64,000 nucleotides of DNA from Ch71 sp050945695 (GTDB lineage Bacteria; Chloroflexota; Anaerolineae; DRVO01): NCBI GenBank assembly GCA_050945695.1, contig JBMNTK010000001.1:13769-77768 (forward strand), given 5' to 3'. Position numbers and translations under genes: made by a program. Positions 43,926 through 53,338 of this stretch are shown here, one piece after another (position 1 is the stretch's first letter; each line of letters opens with the position of its first letter). The notes under the pieces are model-generated. The model was not told the origin of the DNA and searched no databases. It worked only from the letters and a program-made list of their open reading frames with translations.

Positions 43926-44848
43926 ATAGACTCCGCCAGCGCCCTCACATCCAGAGGGATTCCCTTATCCTCGTCACGCTCCAGCGTCAGCGCCCCCGCC
44001 GGACAGCGACCAACGCAGACTGAGCACCCCATGCACCGGTCCCAGTCCACTTCCGCCATGCCCTCCCGCTCGTGCAGGGCCCCGAAGGGGCAGGCCTCCC
44101 AGCAGGCGCCACAGCCGACGCACCGCTCCGCGTCCACCCGGGCGACGTAACCGGACGATGCCATCACCCCCACACCGTGGCGGACCATGGCTTCCAGCCC
44201 CACACAGCAACACCGGCAGCAGTTGCAGATGGCGTAGAACCGGTTGAGGGCGGTGTCTCTGAACCAAGCCGTGTGGATGTGCCCCCGCTCGTGCTCCTGG
44301 CGAAGCAGTTCCAGCGCCTCGGCTCGGTCCAGCCGGCGAGCCCCTCTAGGATGGTGATCCACGGTGAAGTCCACGAAGGGCTGACCGACGATGAGGCACA
44401 CCTGGGTGGGCTCGCAGTGACCGGGGCGCGACAGGCGGCAGGCGCACTCGTACACGGCGATATCGGGCGGCCCAGAGAGGATCAGGTCGCGGGCATGGGG
44501 GTAGGGGATCACCTGCTCCAGGTCGCGCAGGGCGATGTCCCGGTCCAGCGTGATCACCGCCCCAGCCAACTCGGGCGTGAGCACCTTGGCGTGATAGCGC
44601 TGGGCCAGGTGGAGCCTCTGGTCCGGGCGCATTCGGGGGATCAGGCGCCGCAGCACGGCCATGTACTGGCTGGTCCAACGGCCATAGACGTAGCTATGCA
44701 GCGTCACCGGCCGCAGAATCTGAGACCAGCCCATGAGGCGTACGCTTCGGCGGCTAGAGGGCAGCAGGAGGCGGCCCCGCTCTCCTATGAGCCACAGGGC
44801 CGCCACCCCGAGCGCTAGCGCGGTTAGGGCTATCCGGAAGAGCTTCAG
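43922..44848 (-). CDS. Membrane-anchored ferredoxin-type iron-sulfur protein with probable CTG start
   Basis: About 308 residues. Two C-terminal 4Fe-4S motifs (CVGCGACWEACP and CMGCSVCVGRCP) follow a Cys cluster ICNCCRCCC. The first GTG in frame (44806) starts in the middle of a hydrophobic segment; reading back to CTG at 44848 adds KLFRIALTALALG and completes a membrane helix. AGGAGG lies six bases before that CTG, so CTG is the likely start. The gene follows the M42 peptidase stop by 15 bases. It probably carries electrons at the membrane; partner unknown. Confidence 0.8.
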   Translation of the reverse strand: MKLFRIALTALALGVAALWLIGERGRLLLPSSRRSVRLMGWSQILRPVTLHSYVYGRWTSQYMAVLRRLIPRMRPDQRLHLAQRYHAKVLTPELAGAVITLDRDIALRDLEQVIPYPHARDLILSGPPDIAVYECACRLSRPGHCEPTQVCLIVGQPFVDFTVDHHPRGARRLDRAEALELLRQEHERGHIHTAWFRDTALNRFYAICNCCRCCCVGLEAMVRHGVGVMASSGYVARVDAERCVGCGACWEACPFGALHEREGMAEVDWDRCMGCSVCVGRCPAGALTLERDEDKGIPLDVRALAESM

Positions 44849-44863
44849 CGATTGCCTCCTCTG

Positions 44864-45922
44864 CTAGAGCGCCGCCACCGTCTCGGCGTCCAGCTTGCCT
44901 ATGACCGCGACGAGGAGCTTGAGCATAGCATCGTAGTCGTCGCGGTGCATGATCCCCGCCTGGCTGTGGACGTGGCGCACGGGAACCCCCAGCACCAGCG
45001 TGGGCACCCCGGCGTGATGCATGTGGATCAGGGCTCCGTCAGCGGCGGCGCCGGTGTAGGCTGAGTACTGCAGAGCGATACCCAGCTCCTCCGCCGTCTC
45101 GATCACGAGGTCCCTGAGCTTCAGGTTGGGGATCATGCGGGCATCCAGCAGCCACATGGAAGGGCCGCCCCCAAGCTTGGTGGCTGCCTCCTGAGGCTGG
45201 ATCCCGGGCAGGTCGCCGCACAGGTCCACCTCCAGGATGAGGGCCACGTCCGGGTTGACCACCTCGGCGCTGGTCTTGGCCCCGCGGGTGCCCACCTCCT
45301 CCATCACCGTGCCCACACCATAGATGGTGTTGGGGTGCGGGTTCTTGGCGAAGTGGTAAAGCAGCTCCACCATGAGGGCCACGCCGGCCCGGTCGTCGAA
45401 GGCCTTGCCCATGTAGGTCTTGCCACCGGACAGGATCTCGAAGGGTCCCACCGGCACCACCGGGTCGCCTGGGCGGACCCCGGCTTGGACGGCCGCTTCC
45501 TTCGAACCGACGCCAATGTCAATGTACATGTCCTTGCGCTCTACCACCTTCTTGCGGTCCTCGACCGGCAGGAGGTGGGGTGGCTTAGCTCCGATAACCC
45601 CGCGCAGATCGCCTTGATGGGTCTTCACCGTCACCCGCTGGCCCAAGAGGACCTGATCCCACCAGCCGCCCAGGGGCAGGAAGCGGAGCATGCCATCGTC
45701 GCCCACGTGGTGCACCATGAAGCCGATCTCGTCTATGTGCGCGGCCAGCATCACCCGGGGCCCGGAGTCCCCGATCCGGCAGATGAGAGAGCCGATGCGG
45801 TCCTGTTCGATCTCCGCCACCGGCTCGGCCAGGCGGCGCAGCACCGCCCGCACCTCGTCCTCATAGCCGGGTACGCCGTGGGCTTCACTGAGTTCTTTGA
45901 GCAGTTCCTCGGTCCGATCCAT
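44864..45922 (-). CDS. M42-family metallo-aminopeptidase (FrvX/PepA-like)
   Basis: Protein of 352 residues. Metal ligands fit His in MLAAHIDEIGFMVHHV, Asp in AFDDRAGVALM, the catalytic Glu pair in VMEEVGTRGAK, Asp in ILEVDLCGD and a C-terminal His in VRHVHSQAG. These enzymes form large tetrahedral complexes that degrade peptides; some act on glucans or deblock N-termini. ATG 45922 has GGAGGAAGAGGG upstream. Upstream in operon to the ferredoxin. Confidence 0.93.
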   Translation of the reverse strand: MDRTEELLKELSEAHGVPGYEDEVRAVLRRLAEPVAEIEQDRIGSLICRIGDSGPRVMLAAHIDEIGFMVHHVGDDGMLRFLPLGGWWDQVLLGQRVTVKTHQGDLRGVIGAKPPHLLPVEDRKKVVERKDMYIDIGVGSKEAAVQAGVRPGDPVVPVGPFEILSGGKTYMGKAFDDRAGVALMVELLYHFAKNPHPNTIYGVGTVMEEVGTRGAKTSAEVVNPDVALILEVDLCGDLPGIQPQEAATKLGGGPSMWLLDARMIPNLKLRDLVIETAEELGIALQYSAYTGAAADGALIHMHHAGVPTLVLGVPVRHVHSQAGIMHRDDYDAMLKLLVAVIGKLDAETVAAL

Positions 45923-46015
45923 CCCTCTTCCTCCCTGTGGCGTGATTGCCCGTGGGGCCAGGCTCAGTATAGCCATTTGCGCTGGGGGGCGACAGGGGGC
46001 GTAAGAAACACGAAG

Positions 46016-46044
46016 GCCGGGTGGCATGTCTTGCCACCCGGCCG
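46016..46044 (-). terminator. Terminator of the LysM protein gene
   Basis: Perfect 12-bp stem GGCCGGGTGGCA (46016-46027) with TGCCACCCGGCC (46033-46044); on the minus strand it is followed by TTCGTGTTTCTT. Confidence 0.75.
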
Positions 46045-46065
46045 TAAGTGAGGCCTAGATGAAGC

Positions 46066-48285
46066 CTACTCCGATGCCTCTTCGGTTGCTTCCTCTGCCG
46101 GCGCTTCCGCTTCCGTTTCCGCTTCGGCCGGCTCTGCCGTCGGCTCCTCGACCGGCGGGATGATCAGGACCTGCCCGACGCTGATCACGTTCGGGTTCTC
46201 GATGTCGTTGGCCTCGATGAGCGCTTCCAGAGTGACCCCGTGGTCCCGGGCGATCCGAGTGAGGTTATCCCCCGGCTGGACGGTGTAGGTCACCGGTTCG
46301 GGAGTGGGAGTCTCCGTAGGCACGGGAGTCGGCGTCGGCTCCGGAGTGTCCGTGGGTTCCGGAGTGGCGGTAGGCGTAGCGGTCGGTTCGGGCGTAGCCG
46401 TGGGTTCCGGCGTCGGCGTAGGGGCCGCGGTGGCCGTAGGAGCCGGGGTTTCGGTGGGAGCGGCCGCGGCAGGTTCTGGCGTGCTGGCCGGCTGGTCGGC
46501 AGCGGTGGGCTCAGCCGCGGGAGCGGATTCGGAAGCAGCCGGGGCGACCGGCGCCGCCACCTTGAGCCCCATCAGGCCCTCCAGCGTTCCCAGCGGGAGC
46601 GGCTCATCGGTCAGGATGACGTCGAGCGTGATACCGAACCGGCTCAGCAGGCCCACCAGCAGGTCCACACCGGTCCGACCGATGCCTGAGGCCAGCATGG
46701 GGGGCAGGCCGAAGTCACGTACGCCGATATCGAGCAGGAGATCCACCACGTTATCGCGGGTCACAGCGTCCCACTCTAGGTGGGCCTTAGCCCCATTGAC
46801 GCCCACGTCCACACCAGGGGCGCCGACACCCAAGCTGAGGGCTTGCACACCATCACCCAGCATTCCAACGTAGGACTGCACCATCTCCGGGATGCCCATC
46901 CCCAGCATGCCTAGAGGCAGGGGCTCGCCGTACACTGCCACCCGGCCATCGCTGCGGGAGACGGTGATGGGCACGATCAGGTCACCCAGAGAGCCACTGG
47001 GCTGAGGCACACGAGCGAGCGCCTCTTGGCTGGGGGCAGGCGACTCCTCGTAGACCACGTGGGCGGTGAGGCTGGTCTGCTGCAGGACAGTCTCCAGTGC
47101 GTCCCAGGGCAGGAAATCACCGGCGAACGCTTCCGCCGCCGTCGGGACGAAAGCGGGGTCAAACCGGAGGGTGGGCATCGGCTGGTCGCCCAGAGCGGTT
47201 CGCATCCGCATGTCCTGGCCGTCCCAGGCCAAGCCTACCGAGCCAAACCGCTCGAGGTACTGCAGGCTCATCGGGTCCAGGGCAAAACCGGTGCCGATGT
47301 TCTCCACGTAGAGGCTGCCGCCGCGCACTGCTACCTGCACCGGCCGGCCGACCCGGACCTGTAGCCCCTCTTCCTGGGGCTCCTCGGCCAGGTAGACGTC
47401 GGCCTCCAGCCGGCTATCCTTCAGCCAGCCGATTCCGAGCTCGGCCATCTGGCGGTCTTCCGGCCGCAGGGCCACCCCTGCCATACCCGCCAGGTCCTCG
47501 GCATTGGCCAGGAGCGAGTCCGGGTCCCAGCCCAGCAGCAGCCACTCTTCGCCGCTGACCGAGAGCCCGGTGCCATTATCGAGGAGCACCAGTTCCAGCT
47601 CGTTCAGCCCCAAGTCGGCGATGGGCAGCCCCCGGAGCACGGCGGGGTCGAACAACACCATGTCGAGCCCGAGAGAGGCGGCATCAATACCACCAATGGA
47701 GACCAGGCGCCCGTCTGGGGAAATGGTAGCGCCCAGTTCGATGACGTTGAGGCGCTCACCGGATGGGTCGAGGGGGTCCAGCCGCTGCGATAGGTCAAGC
47801 GACTGCTCGCGCCCTTCGGGCAACCGTACCACAGTGGCCACGTTAGCCTGGCTGATCCAGCGGGCGACCGCTTCCAGCTCCGGCACCCACTCCTCAGCCA
47901 GAGTGCCCAGGGCAGACTCGGTGACCGACACGCTGGTCAGCGGTGCGCCGTTGAGGAAGATGGTGATCTCCTCTCCGCGCTTGACCAGGGCGAGGTTGCT
48001 CACGCCGGTGTCGCTGGCTAGCTGGATGTATACCGGCTCTAGCGACAGCGGTGGCAGGCCCAGGCCCATCCGCTCCCCGAGCGAGCTCAGGTCACCAGAC
48101 CGTACTTCGGTCGGTGCTCCCGGTAGGGCCACAGCCCAGTCGCCCGTGTCCTCGAGCTGGACCTCCACCACCGGAGGAGTCACTCCTGCCTCCTCGGGGC
48201 CGGCAGCGCCGGCGGGCAACGCCCCGGCGAGCACCAGAAGCAGCGCGAGAACTACACCCAGACTCCCGAACCTCGGTCTGCTCAT
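46066..48285 (-). CDS. Secreted protein with C-terminal LysM domain
   Basis: Protein of 739 residues. Signal peptide at residues 1-28 (PRFGSLGVVLALLLVLAGAL, then PAGAA). A large mostly beta/alpha ectodomain of about 560 residues of no recognised family is followed by a Pro/Thr/Glu-rich linker (about 590-665, many TPEPT units) and one LysM (YTVQPGDNLTRIARDHGV to GQVLIIP, about 666-709), then an acidic tail. It should be attached to peptidoglycan. ATG 48285 has GAGGAG upstream. The ectodomain contains weak internal repeats of LPLGML/LPLGTL type. Confidence 0.85.
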   Translation of the reverse strand: MSRPRFGSLGVVLALLLVLAGALPAGAAGPEEAGVTPPVVEVQLEDTGDWAVALPGAPTEVRSGDLSSLGERMGLGLPPLSLEPVYIQLASDTGVSNLALVKRGEEITIFLNGAPLTSVSVTESALGTLAEEWVPELEAVARWISQANVATVVRLPEGREQSLDLSQRLDPLDPSGERLNVIELGATISPDGRLVSIGGIDAASLGLDMVLFDPAVLRGLPIADLGLNELELVLLDNGTGLSVSGEEWLLLGWDPDSLLANAEDLAGMAGVALRPEDRQMAELGIGWLKDSRLEADVYLAEEPQEEGLQVRVGRPVQVAVRGGSLYVENIGTGFALDPMSLQYLERFGSVGLAWDGQDMRMRTALGDQPMPTLRFDPAFVPTAAEAFAGDFLPWDALETVLQQTSLTAHVVYEESPAPSQEALARVPQPSGSLGDLIVPITVSRSDGRVAVYGEPLPLGMLGMGIPEMVQSYVGMLGDGVQALSLGVGAPGVDVGVNGAKAHLEWDAVTRDNVVDLLLDIGVRDFGLPPMLASGIGRTGVDLLVGLLSRFGITLDVILTDEPLPLGTLEGLMGLKVAAPVAPAASESAPAAEPTAADQPASTPEPAAAAPTETPAPTATAAPTPTPEPTATPEPTATPTATPEPTDTPEPTPTPVPTETPTPEPVTYTVQPGDNLTRIARDHGVTLEALIEANDIENPNVISVGQVLIIPPVEEPTAEPAEAETEAEAPAEEATEEASE

Positions 48286-48441
48286 CGCCGTACTCCTCAC
48301 ACTTCGGAGATGTGCAAGCCATCTTCCGCCACGAGCTTCGAAGTGACTACGGCCGGCATCACTCCGAAGACAGTAGCCCCCAGCAGTCTCTTAGTAGTCT
48401 CGTGACGGCCCCAGGCGGCGTCAGGTAACAGCGCCGGCCCA

Positions 48442-48469
48442 AGTATAGCAGATTCCAGGGGTGCGTCCA
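48442..48469 (-). promoter_or_regulatory. Candidate promoter of the LysM gene
   Basis: On the minus strand TGGACG (48464-48469), 16-bp spacer, TATACT (48442-48447). Confidence 0.45.
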
Positions 48470-48667
48470 GCCGTTTTTTACGATTTTTAGAGGGGAATTT
48501 CACAGTAAATGCAAGATCCCGGCCAGCTCCCGCGGAATCTGCCCGGGCAGACCGCGATGACGGGGGAAAACGCGGAGAGCCGATAGGCAACGAGCAGGGT
48601 CTGCTACCCCTGGGACCCCCGTGGTGGCAGGGCTCTCTTCTTATTCAGGCAGGCAGCCCACCTGTGC

Positions 48668-48673
48668 TAGAAT
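48668..48673 (+). promoter_or_regulatory. Candidate -10 of surE
   Basis: TAGAAT, 25 bases before the surE ATG, followed by AAGGGGGA as ribosome site. Confidence 0.45.
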
Positions 48674-48698
48674 CGGAGCGGCAAGGGGGAACTAGATC

Positions 48699-49496
48699 AT
48701 GCGGATCCTAGTCACCAATGACGACGGTGTGCGCTCACCTGGCCTGGCCGCCCTGGCCGCCGCCCTGCGGCAGCTGGGAACGGTCATCATTCTAGCCCCC
48801 GATCACAACTGGAGCGCCGCCGGACACAACAAGACCATGCACAAGCCACTACGGGTGGAGCCCGTGCAGCTGCCCGATGGCCAGACAGCCCTGGCTACCA
48901 ACGGCACACCCTCGGACTGTGTGGCTATGGCGGTGCTGGGGGTGGTGGAGTCCCCCATTGACATAGTGGTATCCGGCATCAACGTCGGCGCCAACCTCGG
49001 CCAGGACATCACCTATTCGGGCACGGTGGCTGGGGCCATGGAGGCCGCCATCAACGGGCTGCCCGCCTTGGCCGTGTCCCTGGCATCCTATGACCCCAAC
49101 TCGGACTTTGGCCCGGCGGCCGAGGTGGCCGCCGCCGTGGCGCGCACAGTACGGGTCTGCGGGCTCCCAGCGGGAGTGTTCCTGAACGTGAATGTCCCGC
49201 CCAGGCCAGACGCCGCCCGCCGAGAAGTGAGGTTGACTCGCCTGGGCCGCCGGGTGTACCGGGACGTCCTACTGCGCCGCGAGGACCCTCGCGGCCGGCC
49301 CTACTACTGGATTGGGGGCGACCCCCCGACCGGTGAGCCCGATCCCGATACCGATATCTGGGCCTTGGAGCACGAACTGGTCTCCATCACCCCCGTCCAC
49401 ATGGACATGACCGCCTACTCCCTGCTTGAGGAGAAGGACGAATGGCGGTGCCGCCTGCTCAAGGAGCTATCTCGGGAGCCGGGAGGTGAACGATGA
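48699..49496 (+). CDS. surE: 5'/3'-nucleotidase SurE
   Basis: Protein of 265 residues. N-terminal RILVTNDDGVRSPGL with metal ligands Asp8 and Asp9, then APDHNWSAAGHNKT (Ser ligand), and SGINVGANLGQDITYSGTV (Asn ligand). Hydrolyses nucleoside monophosphates in stress and stationary phase. AAGGGGG upstream of ATG. Its stop overlaps the next gene by four bases. Confidence 0.95.
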   Translation: MRILVTNDDGVRSPGLAALAAALRQLGTVIILAPDHNWSAAGHNKTMHKPLRVEPVQLPDGQTALATNGTPSDCVAMAVLGVVESPIDIVVSGINVGANLGQDITYSGTVAGAMEAAINGLPALAVSLASYDPNSDFGPAAEVAAAVARTVRVCGLPAGVFLNVNVPPRPDAARREVRLTRLGRRVYRDVLLRREDPRGRPYYWIGGDPPTGEPDPDTDIWALEHELVSITPVHMDMTAYSLLEEKDEWRCRLLKELSREPGGER

Positions 49497-50383
49497 GGTT
49501 TAGCCCTCGCCCCGGGTCCGCTATCTGGGTGCTCTCCGGGGCGACTGCACTGGCCGGCCTTGCCGCGGCCGCCGCCATATGGGGTGGCCTGCAAGTCTCG
49601 CCCGGCCCGGTCGCCTTCCTCCTGTTCCTCTTGGCCCTGGTGGCTTTGGTTCTGACAGGCCTGGGACTGGCCTACACCCTCAGCTTCCGCGCCCTCACCT
49701 ACCACCTGGACCGCAACGGCCTGGTCATCCACGCCGGCCTCTGGCAGCTGACCATGCCCATGGACGCCATCGAGGGAGTCTACTCTCCCCCGGAAGGCAT
49801 ACGGGAGCGGCCCTTCCGGGGCCTGCGCCTGTCGGGGCATAACGTGGGCGTTGCTCGATCGGGGGAAGGCGTAGAGGTGGTCTTCGCGGCCAGCGCCCCA
49901 CCCGAGGAGTGCCTCTACGTCAAAGTGGGCACCCGCGCCTATGCCATCTCGCCGGATGACCTGGAAGGCTTCCTGCGCGCCTTCCAGGCCGAGCGCCAGC
50001 TCAGCCCGTTGCATCCTCTTCCCGAAGGCCTGCAGCTGCCTCGGTGGCTCCAGAGCCTGGCCTGGCGAGATCGGCTGGGCATGGCCCTGACGGCCACGAC
50101 CCTGCTTGCCGCTCTGGCTCTGGTGGGACTGTGTTTCTGGCGCTACCCTCACCTGCCCCCCGAGATACCCATGCACTTCGATGCCCTGGGCCGGCCGGAC
50201 CGGATGGCAGCGCCGCGCAGCATCTTCTATCTGCCTCTGGCCGGCGCCACCGTCCTCATCTTCAACTACGCCCTGGCCATTCCTCTCTACCGCTACGAGA
50301 AGTTCCTCTCGTACGTCCTCTGGGCGGGGGCAGGAGTGGTGCAGGTCATACTGATCCTGGCTCTGCGATCCATCACCGGGTAG
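49493..50383 (+). CDS. Membrane protein with PH-like domain and DUF1648-type segment
   Basis: Protein of 296 residues. Two N-terminal membrane helices (about 10-33 and 40-65), a bacterial PH-like beta domain (TYHLDRNGLVIHAGLW, about 75-155), then helices with the DUF1648-like phrase WRYPHLPPEIPMHFD between them (about 220-235) and two more C-terminal membrane segments. Function unknown. ATGA overlap with surE; rdgB follows by one base. Confidence 0.82.
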   Translation: MRFSPRPGSAIWVLSGATALAGLAAAAAIWGGLQVSPGPVAFLLFLLALVALVLTGLGLAYTLSFRALTYHLDRNGLVIHAGLWQLTMPMDAIEGVYSPPEGIRERPFRGLRLSGHNVGVARSGEGVEVVFAASAPPEECLYVKVGTRAYAISPDDLEGFLRAFQAERQLSPLHPLPEGLQLPRWLQSLAWRDRLGMALTATTLLAALALVGLCFWRYPHLPPEIPMHFDALGRPDRMAAPRSIFYLPLAGATVLIFNYALAIPLYRYEKFLSYVLWAGAGVVQVILILALRSITG

Positions 50384-50384
50384 A

Positions 50385-51014
50385 GTGACGTTGCGCCCAT
50401 CACTGCTTCTGGCCACCGGCAACCCCGGTAAGCTGCGCGAGTTCAGCCAGATCCTATCTGGCCTGCCGGTGCGCCTCGTCAGCCCGGCCGACCTGGGGCT
50501 GGAGCTGGACGTGCCGGAGGAGGGGGACACCTTCGCCGAGAATGCCCGCGCCAAGGCCTGTGCCTACGCCGCGGCCGCTGGTGTGCCCGCCCTGGCCGAT
50601 GACTCGGGGCTGGAGGTGGATGCCCTCGGGGGGCGCCCGGGGGTCCTGTCGGCCCGCTATGGCGGGGAAGGAGCGACCGACGCCGACCGGCGCCGTAAGC
50701 TCCTGGCCGAGATGGAGGGCGTGGAAGAGGGCCGGCGCTCCGCCCGCTTTCGCTGCGTGGTGGCCCTGTGCTGGGACGGAGAGGTCTACCTCACCGAAGG
50801 CACCGTGGAGGGCGTGATCACCCGGGAGGAACGGGGCACAGGCGGGTTTGGTTACGACAGCATCTTCCTGCTTCCCGACCGGGGCCAGACCATGGCCGAG
50901 CTACCGCCCGAGGAAAAGAACGCCCTCAGCCACCGTGCCCAGGCAGCCCAGGCCATGCGGGCGGTGTTGGAGCGGCTCTTGCAGGGGGATGACCTTACGA
51001 CAGCCGGCTGTTGA
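50385..51014 (+). CDS. rdgB: XTP/dITP diphosphatase (RdgB/HAM1)
   Basis: Protein of 209 residues that removes XTP, ITP and dITP from nucleotide pools. Family motifs: LLLATGNPGKLREF at the N-terminus, ALADDSGLEVDALGGRPGV (about residues 66-84), FGYDSIFLLP, and SHRAQA near the C-terminus. GTG start at 50385, one base after the preceding stop, within the surE operon. Confidence 0.95.
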   Translation: MTLRPSLLLATGNPGKLREFSQILSGLPVRLVSPADLGLELDVPEEGDTFAENARAKACAYAAAAGVPALADDSGLEVDALGGRPGVLSARYGGEGATDADRRRKLLAEMEGVEEGRRSARFRCVVALCWDGEVYLTEGTVEGVITREERGTGGFGYDSIFLLPDRGQTMAELPPEEKNALSHRAQAAQAMRAVLERLLQGDDLTTAGC

Positions 51015-51040
51015 CCCTCGGGCTGAGGCGGGGGTAGAAT
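51011..51040 (+). promoter_or_regulatory. Promoter of the glycosyltransferase operon
   Basis: TTGACC (51011-51016), 18-bp spacer, TAGAAT (51035-51040). The -35 overlaps the rdgB stop codon. Confidence 0.6.
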
Positions 51041-51068
51041 AGCGGCTCGCCGGGAAAGTAGAATCTGT

Positions 51069-51935
51069 ATGTCTAGTGCTGACCTTCACATCATCGTAGT
51101 CACTTATAAGGTGCGCGAGCTCCTTCAGGACTGCCTGGCCTCGTTGCGGGAGAGCCGGCTGCCCGGGCTCGATGTGGTCGTGACCGTGGTAGACAACGAC
51201 TCCGGCGACGGCAGTGCCGAGATGGTGGAGGAATGCTTCCCCGAGTTCTCCCTCATCCGCAGCGAGAACCTCGGTTACCCCTACGCCAATAACCTCGGGT
51301 TTGCTCGGCGGAACGCTCGCTACCAGCTCATGCTCAACCCGGACACGCTCCTGCCCCCTTCTGCCCTGGCGGAGACTGTTCGGTACATGGACGAGCACCC
51401 CGATGTGGGCGCCCTGGGACCTCGTCTGGTGCTGGCTGATGGCAGCCTGGATCTGGCCTGCCGCCGCGGGTTCCCCACCCCCCTCAATGCCTTTGCCAAG
51501 TACAGCGGGCTTTCCCGCTTATTCCCTCGCAGCCGGCGGCTGGGCTCCTACAACCTCACTTACCTGAACCCCGACGAGACGGCCGACGTGGGTTCTCTGG
51601 TGGGGGCGTTCATGCTGTTGCGGGGGGAGGCCCTGGAGCAGATCGGCGGGCTCGACCAGACCTTCTTCATGTATGGCGAGGACCTGGACCTGTGCTTCCG
51701 TTTGGCCTCGCTTGGCTGGCGCGTCGTCTACTGGCCGGGGGTCACCGTCTTGCATTACAAGCGCGCCTCTAGCTCTCAGTCTACCCGCGCAAGTCGCGAG
51801 TTCTTCCGCGCCATGCGCATCTTCTACGATAAGCACTACTCCGACGGCGTCCTCCCGCTGCGGCGGACGGCCGTCTCCGCTGGCATTGGCCTAATAGAGC
51901 GCTTTGTGGGCTACGGGCCAGGGGCTACCAAATGA
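51069..51935 (+). CDS. GT2-family glycosyltransferase (rhamnosyltransferase-like)
   Basis: GT-A glycosyltransferase of 288 residues: IIVVTYKVRELLQDCLASL, VVDNDSGDGSAEMVEE, NLGYPYANNLGFAR, MLNPDTLLP (DxD-like), VGAFMLLRGEALEQIGGLD and MYGEDLDLCFRLASLGW. Transfers a sugar for surface glycan. The ribosome site is weak. ATGA overlap with the next gene, a polyprenyl sugar-phosphate transferase, places it in polysaccharide assembly. Confidence 0.92.
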   Translation: MSSADLHIIVVTYKVRELLQDCLASLRESRLPGLDVVVTVVDNDSGDGSAEMVEECFPEFSLIRSENLGYPYANNLGFARRNARYQLMLNPDTLLPPSALAETVRYMDEHPDVGALGPRLVLADGSLDLACRRGFPTPLNAFAKYSGLSRLFPRSRRLGSYNLTYLNPDETADVGSLVGAFMLLRGEALEQIGGLDQTFFMYGEDLDLCFRLASLGWRVVYWPGVTVLHYKRASSSQSTRASREFFRAMRIFYDKHYSDGVLPLRRTAVSAGIGLIERFVGYGPGATK

Positions 51936-53338
51936 GCAAACGACGTCTACGCACCATATCCACGTTCCTGCTGGTCCTGACAGACGCCGGCATGACGGCA
52001 CTGGCGTTCTACCTGGGCTATCGTATCCGGTTGGCGACTGAGACTCAGCCCGACTCGAACATCCCCGACTTCTCGGTCTACACGGGGATGATGCTGATCC
52101 AGATCGCGGCCATGCTCACCGTCTTCTTCTTCACCAAGCTCTACCACGTCAAGCGGGTGTCCTCCCGGGTGGATGAGTTCTACTCGGTGTTTGGCGCCGT
52201 CTCGGTGGGCAGCCTCTTCTCCATCGCCGTTACTTCCTTCATCTACAAGGGGGCACTGGACTTCCCCCGCCTCATGCTCGTCTACGCCTGGATCCTCACC
52301 ATCGTCCTGGTGATGGTGGGCCGGGTCCTTCACAGCACCGCCCGCCGGTTCCTGCGCCGCTCTGGGGTCGGCTGTGATCGCGTCCTCATCGTGGGCACCG
52401 GTGACGTGGGGCAGCTTCTTCTCCAGAAGGTGCGTCACGCCCCCCACCTGGGGTACGAACCGGTCGGGTTTGTGGACGGAAATGGCCTGCATCAGGGTGA
52501 GGTCATGGGCCTGCCCATCCTGGGCACCGTCTCGGAGCTGTCTGCCATCATAGATCGCTATGAGGTGGACGAGGTGATGATCGCCCTGCCGGAGGCTCCC
52601 CGGGAGAAGCTGCTAGAGATCATCTCCCGCTGCGACCGCAGCCGCATCGGCATCAAGGTCTTCCCGGACGTCTTCCAGATCATCGCCTCAGAGCTGAGCA
52701 TCGGCGACCTCGATGGCCTGCCCATGCTCACCGTCCGTGACGTGGCCCTGCGCGGGTGGAAGCTCACCCTGAAGCGTGCGTTCGACCTGGTGGTGGGCAG
52801 CATCTGCCTGATCATCGCCTCTCCCTGGATGCTCCTCATCGCCCTGGCCGTGAAGCTGGACTCGCCCGGGCCGGCGCTATTCGTCCAGGAACGCATGGGG
52901 CTGGACGCCCGCCCCTTCCCGGTGATCAAGTTCCGCACCATGAGGACCGACGCCGAAGCCGAGACCGGACCGGTCTGGGCCAAGGCGGGCGATCCCCGGT
53001 GCACCCGCCTGGGTGCCTTCCTGCGGCACTACTCTCTGGACGAGTTGCCCCAGCTCATCAATGTGGTTCTCGGTGAGATGAGCTTGGTGGGCCCGCGGCC
53101 CGAGCGGCCCGTGTTCGTGGAGCAGTTCCGTCAGCGTATCCCTCGGTACATGGACCGACACCGAGAGAAGGCGGGGCTGACGGGCTGGGCCCAGGTCAAC
53201 GGGCTGCGAGGCGACACCTCCATCGAGGAGCGCACCAAGTACGACCTCTGGTACGTGGAGAACTGGTCTCTCCTCCTCGATATCAAGATCCTCATACGTA
53301 CCCTCTTCCGCGTCCTCCGCGACCCTAACGCCTACTGA
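51932..53338 (+). CDS. Polyprenyl glycosylphosphotransferase (WcaJ-like initiating sugar transferase)
   Basis: Protein of 468 residues. Four N-terminal membrane helices (about 10-130), a CoA-binding-like Rossmann region (VLIVGTGDVGQLLL), a fifth helix (FDLVVGSICLIIASPWMLL), then the sugar transferase domain with FRTMRTDAEAE, SLDELPQLINVVLGEMSLVG, PRPERP and KAGLTGWAQVNGLRG. It loads the first sugar phosphate onto undecaprenyl phosphate for exopolysaccharide. Complete and full length; other capsule genes are not in the window. Confidence 0.94.
   Translation: MSKRRLRTISTFLLVLTDAGMTALAFYLGYRIRLATETQPDSNIPDFSVYTGMMLIQIAAMLTVFFFTKLYHVKRVSSRVDEFYSVFGAVSVGSLFSIAVTSFIYKGALDFPRLMLVYAWILTIVLVMVGRVLHSTARRFLRRSGVGCDRVLIVGTGDVGQLLLQKVRHAPHLGYEPVGFVDGNGLHQGEVMGLPILGTVSELSAIIDRYEVDEVMIALPEAPREKLLEIISRCDRSRIGIKVFPDVFQIIASELSIGDLDGLPMLTVRDVALRGWKLTLKRAFDLVVGSICLIIASPWMLLIALAVKLDSPGPALFVQERMGLDARPFPVIKFRTMRTDAEAETGPVWAKAGDPRCTRLGAFLRHYSLDELPQLINVVLGEMSLVGPRPERPVFVEQFRQRIPRYMDRHREKAGLTGWAQVNGLRGDTSIEERTKYDLWYVENWSLLLDIKILIRTLFRVLRDPNAY

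Larger units (their letters stand above)
48286..48698. other. Divergent regulatory region
   Basis: About 410 bases between the LysM gene and surE. On the minus strand a promoter candidate (48442-48469) would give a leader of about 150 bases for the LysM gene. A T-rich stretch GTTTTTTACGATTTTTAG lies at about 48474-48491. No gene is supportable. Confidence 0.55.
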
